Below, in pieces: positions 8,709 to 17,188 of a DNA stretch of 64,000 nt. The position numbers and the translations under genes are program-made. The stretch's first letter is position 1. Every line of letters starts with the position of its first letter. The stretch spans positions 1 through 64,000 of the forward strand of contig NZ_JXCF01000020.1 in NCBI RefSeq assembly GCF_000875895.1, read 5' to 3'. Below the pieces are notes generated by a model, which worked only from the letters and a program-made list of their open reading frames with translations, did no database searches and was not told the DNA's origin. Origin of the DNA: Staphylococcus gallinarum. GTDB taxonomy: Bacteria; Bacillota; Bacilli; Staphylococcales; Staphylococcaceae.

Positions 8709-9701
8709 TTAATAAATAATGTTAACAAGTAAAAATGTAAATACTGATAAACAAATAGATGTAATAATGATAGCAATCAAAGGTTTGAATGCCCGGTGTC
8801 TTAAATCTTTTAAAGAAACATTAAGGCCTAATGCTACCATTGCCATAAGTAAACAAATAGTAGTTAGAAAGTTAACAACGTTCATGATTTCAGTTGGTAT
8901 ATTTATATAGGTGTTTATGATTGCCATTAGTATAAAACCGATTAAAAAATACGGTGTGTCAATACGCTGAGCATGATTAGTAGATTTATCTTTCACTTTC
9001 ATTATAATAATCAAGATAATACTCACAGGAACTAGTAAGAATACGCGGCCTAATTTTCCTAATAAACCTATTTTTAAAGCAGTTTCACCAGAAAAATCAG
9101 CTGCTAAAATCACATGTGCAATTTCATGTAGACTTACACCAGACCACGCACCATAGATTTGTGGGGATATTGAAAATAGAGAATATATTAAGGTGTAACC
9201 TAATGAAAAAACAGTACCAATTAAGGCTATAATACCAATGCTGATTGCAGTGTCTTCTTCTTTGGATTTAAGAATTGGTGCAACTGCTGCGATTGCTGCT
9301 GCACCACATATTCCAGTTCCAATACCTAAAAGTAAAGTAAGACTCCGGTCACCTTTGATAAGGCGATTAATTAATAGAATGAATACAATACTAAATATAA
9401 TCACACCACAATCTATGATTAATAAATGACTGCCGTTGCCAATTATGTCATTTATATTTAGCTTTAAACCATATAAAATAATCGCTAATTTTAATAATCG
9501 TTTGGAAGAAAAGGTAATGCCAGAACGGTATGTTTCTGGATAACCTTTAAAATGTCGATAGGCGATAGCGATTAAAATGGCAATTGATAAAGCACCAACA
9601 TTATTCAGTAATGGTAACTGAGCACACAATAAACTAATAACTGTGATAATCAATGTGAATAGTAGTCCTAAATAAAATGATTTATTGTTAATAGATTTCA
9701 T
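8709..9701 (-). CDS. YeiH/UPF0324 family membrane protein
   Basis: Start chosen at the ATG preceded by AAGGAGG on the minus strand (9701); a start at 9737 lacks such a site. The ~330-residue product has about ten hydrophobic segments and the GIGTGICGAAAIAAVAP motif characteristic of UPF0324/YeiH proteins, often annotated as putative sulfate exporters. It is divergent from a LysR regulator, the same pairing as YeiH-YeiE in enterobacteria, so that regulator probably controls it. Transport substrate is not established. Confidence 0.88.
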   Translation of the reverse strand: MKSINNKSFYLGLLFTLIITVISLLCAQLPLLNNVGALSIAILIAIAYRHFKGYPETYRSGITFSSKRLLKLAIILYGLKLNINDIIGNGSHLLIIDCGVIIFSIVFILLINRLIKGDRSLTLLLGIGTGICGAAAIAAVAPILKSKEEDTAISIGIIALIGTVFSLGYTLIYSLFSISPQIYGAWSGVSLHEIAHVILAADFSGETALKIGLLGKLGRVFLLVPVSIILIIIMKVKDKSTNHAQRIDTPYFLIGFILMAIINTYINIPTEIMNVVNFLTTICLLMAMVALGLNVSLKDLRHRAFKPLIAIIITSICLSVFTFLLVNIIY

Positions 9702-9825
9702 TTGAATGCGCCTCCTTAATAAAAAGTCTAGCACCATATATCTATAACGTTAAATATATATTATGTATGTTGGTTATAACAAAACTGTTATAATATATCT
9801 GGAATATAGCGATAGAGGTGAGACT

Positions 9826-10650
9826 ATGGATCCATATAAAGTTTTAACAGAAGTAGTGAAAGCACAGAGTTTCACTAAAGCAGCAGAAAATTTATATACT
9901 TCACAACCATCAATTAGTAGAGATATCAAACGTTTAGAAAAAAGATATGATATAAAAATATTTGAGTTTAATCATAGTAAGATGAATCTGACTAATGATG
10001 GTAGAAAAATTTTTCGATATGCATTAAATCGTGAACAACTGGAAGCGGAACTTTGGCATGATTTAAAGGACCAACCGAATAAAGTGGCAGGAGAATTAAC
10101 TGTTGGTAGTAGTTATACCTATGGTGAATATAAGCTGTCGCAGCATTTAACAGATTTAGCTTCACAATATCCTGATTTACATATACATGTAAGGCTAGAT
10201 AATTCTGAAACGATGATTGAAAATATAAAAAATAATACAATTGATTTGGGTATAGTAGAAAAAGAGATTCAAGATCATATGATAAATAGTACTCGTATTG
10301 CCAAGGATGAAATGGTACTTATACGTAATCAATCTAAACCATCAAATCGTAATACATGCTTTATTAGAGAAAGAGGTTCAGGTACAAGAGTGTACCAAGA
10401 AATTGGTTTGTCTGAGTTGGGATTAAAACCATATTTAGTAGAAATTAATAATACGACATTGATCAAGCACATGGTTCATGCGGGGAATGGTTTTGCAATA
10501 GTTTCAAAATCCACGTTAACCCCTACAGATTATCAAGTATTAGATATAACACCGCTCAATATAGAACGTTATTTTTATTTGTTAACTCATAAAAATAAAT
10601 ATATCGACATGAATTTAGAAATTTTAATTGATAATTTACAGCATGGTTAG
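9826..10650 (+). CDS. LysR-family transcriptional regulator (divergent to yeiH-like gene)
   Basis: ATG 9826 follows GAGGTGAG at good spacing. The 274-residue protein starts with the LysR winged helix (residues ~1-60, FTKAAENLYTSQPSISRDIKRLE) followed by a periplasmic-binding-protein-like effector domain. The 124-bp divergent region to the YeiH-like gene is the likely operator. Members of the CysL/YeiE branch respond to sulfur or anion signals; here that is inference. Confidence 0.87.
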   Translation: MDPYKVLTEVVKAQSFTKAAENLYTSQPSISRDIKRLEKRYDIKIFEFNHSKMNLTNDGRKIFRYALNREQLEAELWHDLKDQPNKVAGELTVGSSYTYGEYKLSQHLTDLASQYPDLHIHVRLDNSETMIENIKNNTIDLGIVEKEIQDHMINSTRIAKDEMVLIRNQSKPSNRNTCFIRERGSGTRVYQEIGLSELGLKPYLVEINNTTLIKHMVHAGNGFAIVSKSTLTPTDYQVLDITPLNIERYFYLLTHKNKYIDMNLEILIDNLQHG

Positions 10651-10717
10651 TATCTATGAAATATCATAAATGATTTTAAAAGTTACGTATAAAAGTTTGA
10701 AATAAAGAGATTATTAG

Positions 10718-10770
10718 TTCCTAATATAGAGATAATAACTAGTTGTTATCTTGTATAAATTCATTAGGAA
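10718..10770. other. Nested inverted repeat between lysR and merR genes
   Basis: An inner 10-bp stem (AGATAATAAC at 10730-10739 with GTTGTTATCT at 10742-10751) sits inside an outer 8-bp pair (TTCCTAAT at 10718-10725, ATTAGGAA at 10763-10770). There is no T-run on either strand, so it is not an ordinary terminator. It may be an operator or a structured RNA end. Confidence 0.5.
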
Positions 10771-10786
10771 TCAAAAGTCATAATGA

Positions 10787-10817
10787 TTGACTTGGAGTGT
10801 ACTCTAAGGAGTATGAT
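10787..10817 (+). promoter_or_regulatory. MerR-type promoter with 19-bp spacer and dyad operator
   Basis: TTGACT (10787-10792) and TATGAT (10812-10817) are separated by 19 bases, the over-long spacing that MerR regulators correct by twisting DNA. The near-perfect dyad CTTGGAGTGTACTCTAAG (10791-10808) sits between them. It points at the merR-family gene 95 bases downstream, suggesting autoregulation. Confidence 0.75.
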
Positions 10818-10911
10818 AACGATAAATAAAAACAATTTATAATTTGAAGCATGTATAGATGGTAAGATTGATGAAATCTTTAGGTTACATGAATAAAGAG
10901 GTAATAAAAAT

Positions 10912-11322
10912 ATGATGATATCAGAAGTTAGTAAAAGAATGAATATTAGTGTTGATACGTTACGTTATTACGAAAAAATTGGAATTATACCTAAAATTAG
11001 ACGCAATGCTAATGGTATTCGGAATTATAGCCAAGATGATTTAAATTGGGTTAAATTAGCAAAATGTATGAGACAGTCCGGATTATCAATAGATGCATTA
11101 TCTAAGTATATTGAATTATATCATCAAGGTGAGGAAACAAAGGATACACGGAGAGATATATTATATAAAGAAAGAGAAATTTTATTGGAAAATATAGAAG
11201 AAATGCAAGAAACTTTAACATTATTAAATACAAAAATAGCTATGTATGATAATGAAAATGTTCGTTTTATTAAAACATCTAAAAATAATAACAAGAACAT
11301 AAATAAAGTGAATGGACGATAA
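10912..11322 (+). CDS. MerR-family regulator (NmlR/AdhR-like)
   Basis: The 136-residue protein has an N-terminal MerR helix-turn-helix (ISEVSKRMNISVDTLRYYEKIGIIPKI begins at residue 3) and a dimerisation coiled coil to about residue 120. No cysteine cluster typical of metal sensors is present, which with the CTTGGAGT-type dyad suits the aldehyde/electrophile-sensing NmlR/AdhR branch. It converges on an alpha/beta hydrolase gene across a shared terminator; whether it controls that gene is unknown. Confidence 0.85.
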   Translation: MMISEVSKRMNISVDTLRYYEKIGIIPKIRRNANGIRNYSQDDLNWVKLAKCMRQSGLSIDALSKYIELYHQGEETKDTRRDILYKEREILLENIEEMQETLTLLNTKIAMYDNENVRFIKTSKNNNKNINKVNGR

Positions 11323-11374
11323 TAACATATAAGTAGTTTATAATAGAATTGACAATACTTTAGCATTCATATAC

Positions 11375-11416
11375 AAAAAAGGTAGACGCTACATTAATTT
11401 GTGGCATCTACCTTTT
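11375..11416. terminator. Bidirectional terminator, merR gene / hydrolase
   Basis: AAAAAGGTAGACGCTAC pairs with GTGGCATCTACCTTTT around a short loop, with A- and T-runs on the outsides. Confidence 0.85.
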
Positions 11417-11423
11417 CTTATAT

Positions 11424-12401
11424 TTATAAATATTTATTGAGGAATGATTCTATACTGTTAAATGGTATTTTATCTAAATTATCATATAAATCGGTGTGAA
11501 CGGCATCAGGAACAATCATCAATGATTTGTTGTCACCTGTTAAGTTACTATATGCAGTTTCACTGAAATATCTTGAGTGAGCATTATCACCGTGAACTAA
11601 CAAAACAGCACTATTAATTTCATTACTATAGTCTAGTAAGTGAGAATTTAAGAATGATAAAGGCATGGTAATGTTCCAACCATTATTAGAGTTTAGTGAA
11701 CGAGAATGGTAACCACGATCTGTCTTATAATAATCATGATAGCCACTTACAAATTCTGGTGCATCATTTGGTAAAAGATCTACAACACCACCATCTACGG
11801 CATATGAACTATTAACAAAATCAGTGATACGTTGTTGATTTAAAGAATGACGTTTCTTGTCTCGTTGTGCTGCACTATCTTCCTCATCAAAGTAACCATT
11901 TGCATTTACACGTGTCATATCATACATAGTTGAAGTGACAGTAGCTTTAATACGTGTATCAATAGCAGCAGCACTCAATGCCATACCGCCCCAACCACAA
12001 ATGCCGATAATACCAATTCTGTTTGGATCGACTTTATCGTGAACGGATAAGAAATCTACAGCAGCTTGGAAATCTTCAGTATTGATATCTGGAGAAGCTA
12101 CATTGCGTGGCGAACCAGTGCTTTCTCCAGTGTAAGAGGGATCGAAAGCTATAGAAAGAAATCCTCTTTCAGCCATAGTTTGTGCATATAGACCTGAAGC
12201 TTGTTCTTTTACAGCACCAAATGGACCACTAACTGCAAGCGCTGGTAATTTCTCCCCAGTTATATGCTGCGGTTCATATAAATCGGCAACAATCGTAATA
12301 CCAAATCGATTTATAAATGTAACTTTTGTATGATTTACTTTCGTACTTTTTGGAAAAATTTTATCCCAATCCTGTGTTAATTCTGTATTTTCATTTTTCA
12401 T
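11424..12401 (-). CDS. Alpha/beta hydrolase (dienelactone hydrolase-like)
   Basis: A ~325-residue cytoplasmic hydrolase. It has the nucleophile elbow GICGWGG near residue 140 (Cys in place of the usual Ser, as in dienelactone hydrolases), an acid position near VLLVHGDNA and a C-terminal histidine in PDAVHTDLYD. Proteins of this type (YcjY-like) are carboxyl-ester or X-Pro-peptidase-like hydrolases with unclear substrates. ATG 12401 is preferred over 12413 because of spacing to AAAGGA; the longer start adds four residues. It may form an electrophile-response unit with the adjacent MerR-type regulator. Confidence 0.83.
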   Translation of the reverse strand: MKNENTELTQDWDKIFPKSTKVNHTKVTFINRFGITIVADLYEPQHITGEKLPALAVSGPFGAVKEQASGLYAQTMAERGFLSIAFDPSYTGESTGSPRNVASPDINTEDFQAAVDFLSVHDKVDPNRIGIIGICGWGGMALSAAAIDTRIKATVTSTMYDMTRVNANGYFDEEDSAAQRDKKRHSLNQQRITDFVNSSYAVDGGVVDLLPNDAPEFVSGYHDYYKTDRGYHSRSLNSNNGWNITMPLSFLNSHLLDYSNEINSAVLLVHGDNAHSRYFSETAYSNLTGDNKSLMIVPDAVHTDLYDNLDKIPFNSIESFLNKYL

Positions 12402-12549
12402 ATCTATAAACATCCTTTCTTAAATGTCCATGTAAATAGAGTTATTGAATATCCTACAATTTATACTTGTAATAATAAGGGAAGAGAATTGATATGTTAA
12501 ATGCTTATATTGTAATTGCAGATATGCTTAAAAGGCATTGGCAAACGAA

Positions 12550-12568
12550 TTATAAACGCTGTTTATAA
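12550..12568. other. Perfect 8-bp inverted repeat in the 12402-12716 gap
   Basis: TTATAAAC-GCT-GTTTATAA is a perfect dyad of operator size in a gap with no gene. It lies about 150 bases upstream of the minus-strand hydrolase start. No bound regulator can be named. Apart from the terminator at 12655-12696 I see nothing else in this gap. Confidence 0.45.
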
Positions 12569-12654
12569 CAAATAATCAATGATAGTTTAATTATAAAAAT
12601 GTATCAGTGGATTGTAATGAAATGTAGTATTATCCAGAAATAAGTTTGAAAGTA

Positions 12655-12696
12655 AATAAAAGACCTAACCATACATTATTTTACATGGCTAAGTCT
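12655..12696 (-). terminator. Terminator after the MaoC-like gene
   Basis: On the minus strand, AGACTTAGCCAT pairs with ATGGTTAGGTCT (two mismatches) and is followed by a short TTTTA run. Confidence 0.65.
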
Positions 12697-12716
12697 ATAA
12701 TTTATTGAGTGAAATA

Positions 12717-13142
12717 TTAATTACTTACAAGTGCTGTTAATTCAGCTTTAAAAACGATTATATCATGTTGATTAAATGTAGTTAACAGTACGGTTAACAG
12801 ACCGTTTTCTTTCTTTATAGAATGTTTGTGTGTAACTTCAGCAACGACGCGTAAAGTATCATTCGGATATACTGGCTTGGAGAATTTAACATGATTCATC
12901 TGTGTCCCAGCTACTACCTCTTCGCCATATTTACCAGTTTCTACCCATAATTTAAAGGATAAGGACATCGTATGCATACCCGATGCGATAATTCCATTAA
13001 ATCGTCCCTCAGATGCTTTGTTTTTATCAATATGCATATATTGTGGATCAAATTCATGTGCAAATTTTATAATTTCTTCTTCACTAAGTTGATAAATTTT
13101 AGTATTAAAGGTATCACCAATTGAAAAATCATCGAATTTCAT
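12717..13142 (-). CDS. MaoC-like hotdog dehydratase / (R)-specific enoyl-CoA hydratase
   Basis: The 141-residue single hotdog domain carries the hydratase motif FAHEFDPQYMHIDKNKA (catalytic Asp and His near residues 31 and 36) and GIIASGMHTMSL, the usual MaoC signature. The family hydrates trans-2-enoyl-CoA to (R)-3-hydroxyacyl-CoA. It stands alone with its own terminator; partner and pathway are unknown. Confidence 0.87.
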   Translation of the reverse strand: MKFDDFSIGDTFNTKIYQLSEEEIIKFAHEFDPQYMHIDKNKASEGRFNGIIASGMHTMSLSFKLWVETGKYGEEVVAGTQMNHVKFSKPVYPNDTLRVVAEVTHKHSIKKENGLLTVLLTTFNQHDIIVFKAELTALVSN

Positions 13143-13365
13143 ATGTATACTCTCTTTCTAATATATTTCTGTAACCTAACGTACTATCTATAGTTATACA
13201 CTTAAAATGAACGACCTTTCAATTTAAACGATTGATAGTGCAAACTGATAGATTAAAAATAGATATCTTTAGTAATTATCAAAGTTTTATATTCATAAAG
13301 AAGAATAAGTAGTAGAATATAAAACAAGTAATTATTAGAATTTTCAAAAAAAGAGAGGTTTATAT

Positions 13366-14454
13366 ATGCATGTATTGATTGTAGGTAGTGGTATCAGTGG
13401 TTTGAGATTAGCGGATTTATTATCCGATACTGATGTGACATTTAATATAATTGAAGCACGAGATAGAATTGGTGGTCGGGTATTAACAGAAACACCTTCT
13501 AACGAAAATTATTTTGATTTAGGACCAACATGGTTTTGGCCTGAAAAGGAACCTAAAATTGTTGATTTGATAGAAGAATTACAATTATCGACGATAGAGC
13601 AATATAATAATGGGCAAAGTTTGTTAGAGTTGAGTGACAATAATCCTGTAAAGTTTATTAAAGCAACTGAGGTTAACAGTTATTGTAAACGAATTGAAGG
13701 TGGCGTGAATGCTTTGGTACAAGCAATTTACCAGCGCATACCAACAATCAATATTGACCTTAATACGCGTGCTACTGCTATAAAACGAAATGAGGATCAG
13801 ACATTTACTGTAACAGCAGTAAACAATCGCACAGAAGGCGAGCGAACTTATGATGCTGATGCGGTCGTATTTACTTTACCGCCAAGATTACTATTTGAGA
13901 ATATTGACTTTACACCTGAGTTACCAGAAACAGTTAAGGTTGATTTATTAAATAAGCCAACATGGATGGGGGCTCAGGCGAAAGCGGTTGTTACATATAA
14001 TCAACCATTTTGGAGAAAGGACGAACTATCTGGTAATGTTATAAGTTGGCAAGGTCCACTGCGTGAAATTTATGACGTAACCACACCTAATGGAGATAGT
14101 GCCTTATTTGGATTTTTTGGTTTAGCACCAGCTGATCGAAAGAGAGAAACATTAGCAAGCATTGAGGATAAAGTAGTCAATCAATTAGTGAGATTGTTCG
14201 GTGAAGAAGCGCGAGACTATAAAGCATTTTATTATAAAGATTGGTCGCAGGATGACTATACGGTAACGCCAGGTGACACATTAAATATTGAAAGCTTTCC
14301 TACTTATGGGCAGCCACCTGCATACATAGATAATGTATACTTTGCTGGTACAGAATATGATGCAAAAAATGGAGGTCATCTTGAAGGTGCACTCGCCTCA
14401 GCTGAACAGACATTTAACAATTTAACACATCAAAGTATGACAAAAGAAAGATAA
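13366..14454 (+). CDS. FAD-dependent flavin monoamine oxidase-like protein
   Basis: The 362-residue protein begins with the dinucleotide loop VGSGISGLRLA and the RDRIGGRV motif of the amine oxidase family. It ends with the conserved FAD-contacting stretch YFAGTEYDAKNGGHLEGALASAEQ-like region (about residues 325-350). It would oxidise an amine to an aldehyde with H2O2 release, but the substrate is unknown and it is shorter than typical monoamine oxidases (about 450). Preceded by AGAGAGG. No operon partner. Confidence 0.86.
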   Translation: MHVLIVGSGISGLRLADLLSDTDVTFNIIEARDRIGGRVLTETPSNENYFDLGPTWFWPEKEPKIVDLIEELQLSTIEQYNNGQSLLELSDNNPVKFIKATEVNSYCKRIEGGVNALVQAIYQRIPTINIDLNTRATAIKRNEDQTFTVTAVNNRTEGERTYDADAVVFTLPPRLLFENIDFTPELPETVKVDLLNKPTWMGAQAKAVVTYNQPFWRKDELSGNVISWQGPLREIYDVTTPNGDSALFGFFGLAPADRKRETLASIEDKVVNQLVRLFGEEARDYKAFYYKDWSQDDYTVTPGDTLNIESFPTYGQPPAYIDNVYFAGTEYDAKNGGHLEGALASAEQTFNNLTHQSMTKER

Positions 14455-14569
14455 TTTTAAACGACCTATATGAAGTTATGGTGAGTTGAACTTTTACAAT
14501 TGAAATGTCTACGCAATTATATTACTATGTGTATTTGTGTTGAAAAATTTAATAAGTAAATATCTATTA

Positions 14570-14604
14570 GAACTTTTTAGTTGATAGCTAAGAAGTTCTT
14601 TTTA
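14570..14604 (+). terminator. Terminator after the amine oxidase-like gene
   Basis: GAACTTTTTAG (14570-14580) pairs with CTAAGAAGTTC (14588-14598) with one internal mismatch, followed by TTTTT. Confidence 0.8.
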
Positions 14605-14672
14605 TGTTAAATAACATAATCATGAATAGACATATGTAACTTTAAACTATAAAGAAAGTGAGGCTTGTGAAG

Positions 14673-15512
14673 ATGGTGTATAGAATACATTTGAAGAATA
14701 TCTGTTTCTGTATTTTGGGGACATTTCTTATAGCGATTGGCATTAATACATTTGTTATTGCATCTAATTTAGGAGAAGGCGGCACAGTTGGCATATCATT
14801 AAATTTAAAGTATACGCTTGGTTGGTCACCAGCTATTACTTCGTTTATTATCAACGTCATTTTAATTATAATAGGGTGGAAATTTTTAAGTAAAACAACG
14901 GCAGTATATACATTGATCACTGTAATTTCTAGTTCGTTGTTTATTGGCTTGACTGAGAATCTAACACTTAATATAGATTCAGACTTTATCAATACAGTGT
15001 TTTCAGGCGTGTTGATTGGTATTGGATCTGGTTTTGTAATTTCTGCACGTAGTACGCTTGGTGGTACATCGGTTATTGCCAAAATAATTAATAAATATTC
15101 AGAGATTAAGACTTCTCAAGCTTTATTCATTTTAGATACTTTAATCGTTGTATCATTTTTATTAGTGTTACCTGTACAAAACGTGCTTTATACAATCGTG
15201 ATGCTATTTATTGTAGAAAAAAGTATGTCCTTTGTAATAGAAGGATTTAATCCGAAGAAGGCAATTACGATTATGTCAGCTTATAATGCTAAAATAAGTC
15301 GTCAAATCAATCAAGAAACAGGTCGTGGCTCTACATTATTAAATGGAGAAGGCGGTTATGGTCAAAAAGAAAGCAAAATTTTATACGTAGTTGTACCTCA
15401 AAATCAATTATCACAAATTAAAAAAATCGTTAATATATATGACGAGAATGCATTTTTGGTTATTCATGATGTAAGAGATGTCTTAGGCAATGGCTTTATG
15501 AAGGTTCAATAA
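14673..15512 (+). CDS. YitT family membrane protein
   Basis: ATG 14673 has GAGG nine bases upstream; the GTG at 14658 does not. The ~279-residue product has five or six transmembrane segments in its first ~170 residues (YitT domain) and a C-terminal DUF2179-type cytoplasmic domain (about residues 190-275, with the GRGSTLLNGEGGYG loop). The family is widespread in Firmicutes; function is unknown. Confidence 0.88.
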   Translation: MVYRIHLKNICFCILGTFLIAIGINTFVIASNLGEGGTVGISLNLKYTLGWSPAITSFIINVILIIIGWKFLSKTTAVYTLITVISSSLFIGLTENLTLNIDSDFINTVFSGVLIGIGSGFVISARSTLGGTSVIAKIINKYSEIKTSQALFILDTLIVVSFLLVLPVQNVLYTIVMLFIVEKSMSFVIEGFNPKKAITIMSAYNAKISRQINQETGRGSTLLNGEGGYGQKESKILYVVVPQNQLSQIKKIVNIYDENAFLVIHDVRDVLGNGFMKVQ

Positions 15513-15605
15513 TAAATTTATTAAAATATTGTCTAAGAGATGTCTTCAATAGTAACTGTGACTAACCGTTTTTAAAATTCAGTGAAATCATCTGTAGTAA
15601 TAAAA

Positions 15606-15652
15606 AGCTATGAAGAAAGTAAAGATGGTAGACTTTGTTCATAGCTATTTTT
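15606..15652 (+). terminator. Terminator after the yitT-family gene
   Basis: AGCTATGAA with AAAGT pairs with ACTTT and TTCATAGCT, followed by ATTTTTAT. The remainder of the 15513-15834 gap holds only this hairpin and the next one. Confidence 0.78.
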
Positions 15653-15748
15653 ATAGATCAAATAATCTAGTCCATAAAATGCTATTTTCAAATACGATAA
15701 TGAGATCATTTTATGCAAGTGCGTCTAAATTAAGCAATATTATAAATA

Positions 15749-15793
15749 AAACAGCCAGTAAATAAGTATAGAAGCTTATTTACTGGCTGTTTA
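15749..15793. terminator. Strong bidirectional terminator upstream of trhO stop
   Basis: A 16-bp perfect stem (ACAGCCAGTAAATAAG at 15751-15766 with its complement at 15775-15790) is flanked by A and T runs. It ends the minus-strand trhO transcript and can back up the yitT terminator. Confidence 0.88.
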
Positions 15794-15834
15794 TTTGATT
15801 TTTTAATAGTGATACAAATTATAAAAGTTAGCGA

Positions 15835-16788
15835 TTATTGATTAACTAACGCGTTAAAGTTTTCTAAACGTCTTGCTTTTTCTACATCGCTAATATTATG
15901 TTTTTTTACATAGCGATTTCTTTCATGAGCAGCACATTCATGTGAACAAGCACCTAAATAGCGTGCTTCGTTTTCTTCAGAAACTAGAATTTGTTTGTTA
16001 CACTCTGGATTACTACAGTTGATGTAGCGTTCACAAGGTGTACCGTCAAACCATTCTTTACCGACAACTGTCTTTTCAACATGGTTTACGTCTACACTGA
16101 TTCTTTCGTCAAATACATACATTTTACCGTCCCATAATTCACCTTGAACCTCTGGGTCTTTACCATAAGTTGCGATGCCACCTTCAAGTTGCGCCACATC
16201 TTCAAAGCCTTCTTTTAATAAGAAACCTGAGAATTTTTCACAACGGATACCACCAGTACAGTAAGTAACGATTTTCTTATCCATAAATTGCTCTTTATTC
16301 TCTTTAATCCAGTCAGGTAAATCTCTAAAGCGAGTAATGTTTGGTCTCACCGCACCACGGAAATGACCTAAATCAAATTCATAATCATTTCTAGCATCAA
16401 TAACGATAGTATCATCATCTAATAATGCTTGTTTAAATTCTTTTGGAGATAAATATTTTCCTGTTAATTCATTTGGATTAACATCATCTTCTAGGTCTAA
16501 TGCAACAATTTCATTTCTTGGGCGCACATGCATTTTCTTGAATGCGTGACCTTCAGCTTCATCAACTTTAAAGGTAATACCTTCAAAACGAGGATCGGCT
16601 TTTAAAGTTTCCATATATTTGTCAGTTGCTGCTACAGTTCCTGACACTGTACCGTTAATCCCTTCACCAGATACTAAAATACGGCCTTTTAATTCTAAAT
16701 CTTTACAAAAATCTAAGTGCTCAGTTGCAAATGTTTCGGGGTCTTCAATTGTTGTATATTTATAATATAACAATACTCTGTAATCCAT
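15835..16788 (-). CDS. trhO: tRNA uridine(34) hydroxylase, rhodanese family
   Basis: The 317-residue protein matches the UPF0176/TrhO layout. It has an N-terminal acylphosphatase-like domain (about 1-95), a rhodanese domain with the active-site loop [10 protein letters not shown] (Cys near residue 180-186) and a C-terminal Cys-rich segment ([14 protein letters not shown] ... CSHEC). TrhO forms 5-hydroxyuridine at the wobble position of certain tRNAs using O2. Single gene. Confidence 0.92.
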   Translation of the reverse strand: MDYRVLLYYKYTTIEDPETFATEHLDFCKDLELKGRILVSGEGINGTVSGTVAATDKYMETLKADPRFEGITFKVDEAEGHAFKKMHVRPRNEIVALDLEDDVNPNELTGKYLSPKEFKQALLDDDTIVIDARNDYEFDLGHFRGAVRPNITRFRDLPDWIKENKEQFMDKKIVTYCTGGIRCEKFSGFLLKEGFEDVAQLEGGIATYGKDPEVQGELWDGKMYVFDERISVDVNHVEKTVVGKEWFDGTPCERYINCSNPECNKQILVSEENEARYLGACSHECAAHERNRYVKKHNISDVEKARRLENFNALVNQ

Positions 16789-17050
16789 TTTACATGCTCC
16801 TTCTATTTAATTTTTTTTATCAATTTATATTAAGATCAGCGTGAATTGAAATTAATTTGATTTATGAAGTTTTATAACTACTTTTTCTATGGAAAAGTAT
16901 GCCAACGTTGCAAGTTTGTGTAAAAACACAAAATTCTCCTCAATATATTGTAACAAAAAAGGTGTATTATTCAATTCAAAAATTTTGAAATAGGTAAAGT
17001 ATCCTTTATATCATATTTTTATTGAGTATTATTTTTTAATAAATAAATAT

Positions 17051-17066
17051 ATAAAGCGCTTTAAAT
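17051..17066 (+). promoter_or_regulatory. Possible CcpA cre site upstream of the eutW-like gene
   Basis: ATAAAGCGCTTTAAAT is a symmetric cre-like sequence about 40 bases upstream of the -35 box. It differs from consensus at the edges. The 400-base gap 16789-17188 otherwise shows only AT-rich DNA, a short hairpin near 16882-16900 and the promoter below. Confidence 0.5.
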
Positions 17067-17102
17067 ATATTGCAGGGTAGTTATTTTCACTTTGGTTTCT
17101 CG

Positions 17103-17131
17103 TTGACATTTTTTGGGCAAAATTACATAAT
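17103..17131 (+). promoter_or_regulatory. Sigma-A promoter for the eutWV genes
   Basis: TTGACA (17103-17108), 17 bases, CATAAT (17126-17131). It lies about 57 bases before the GTG start. Confidence 0.72.
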
Positions 17132-17188
17132 AGATAAAGAATATAATTATCCGAATATTCAAAACATTATAGTTTGGGATGATGTATT

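Noticed and set aside
14642-15082. 146-codon minus-strand frame opposite the YitT gene
   Set aside because: Antisense shadow of a membrane protein gene, rich in Ile/Asn/Pro, no ribosome binding site and no family pattern.
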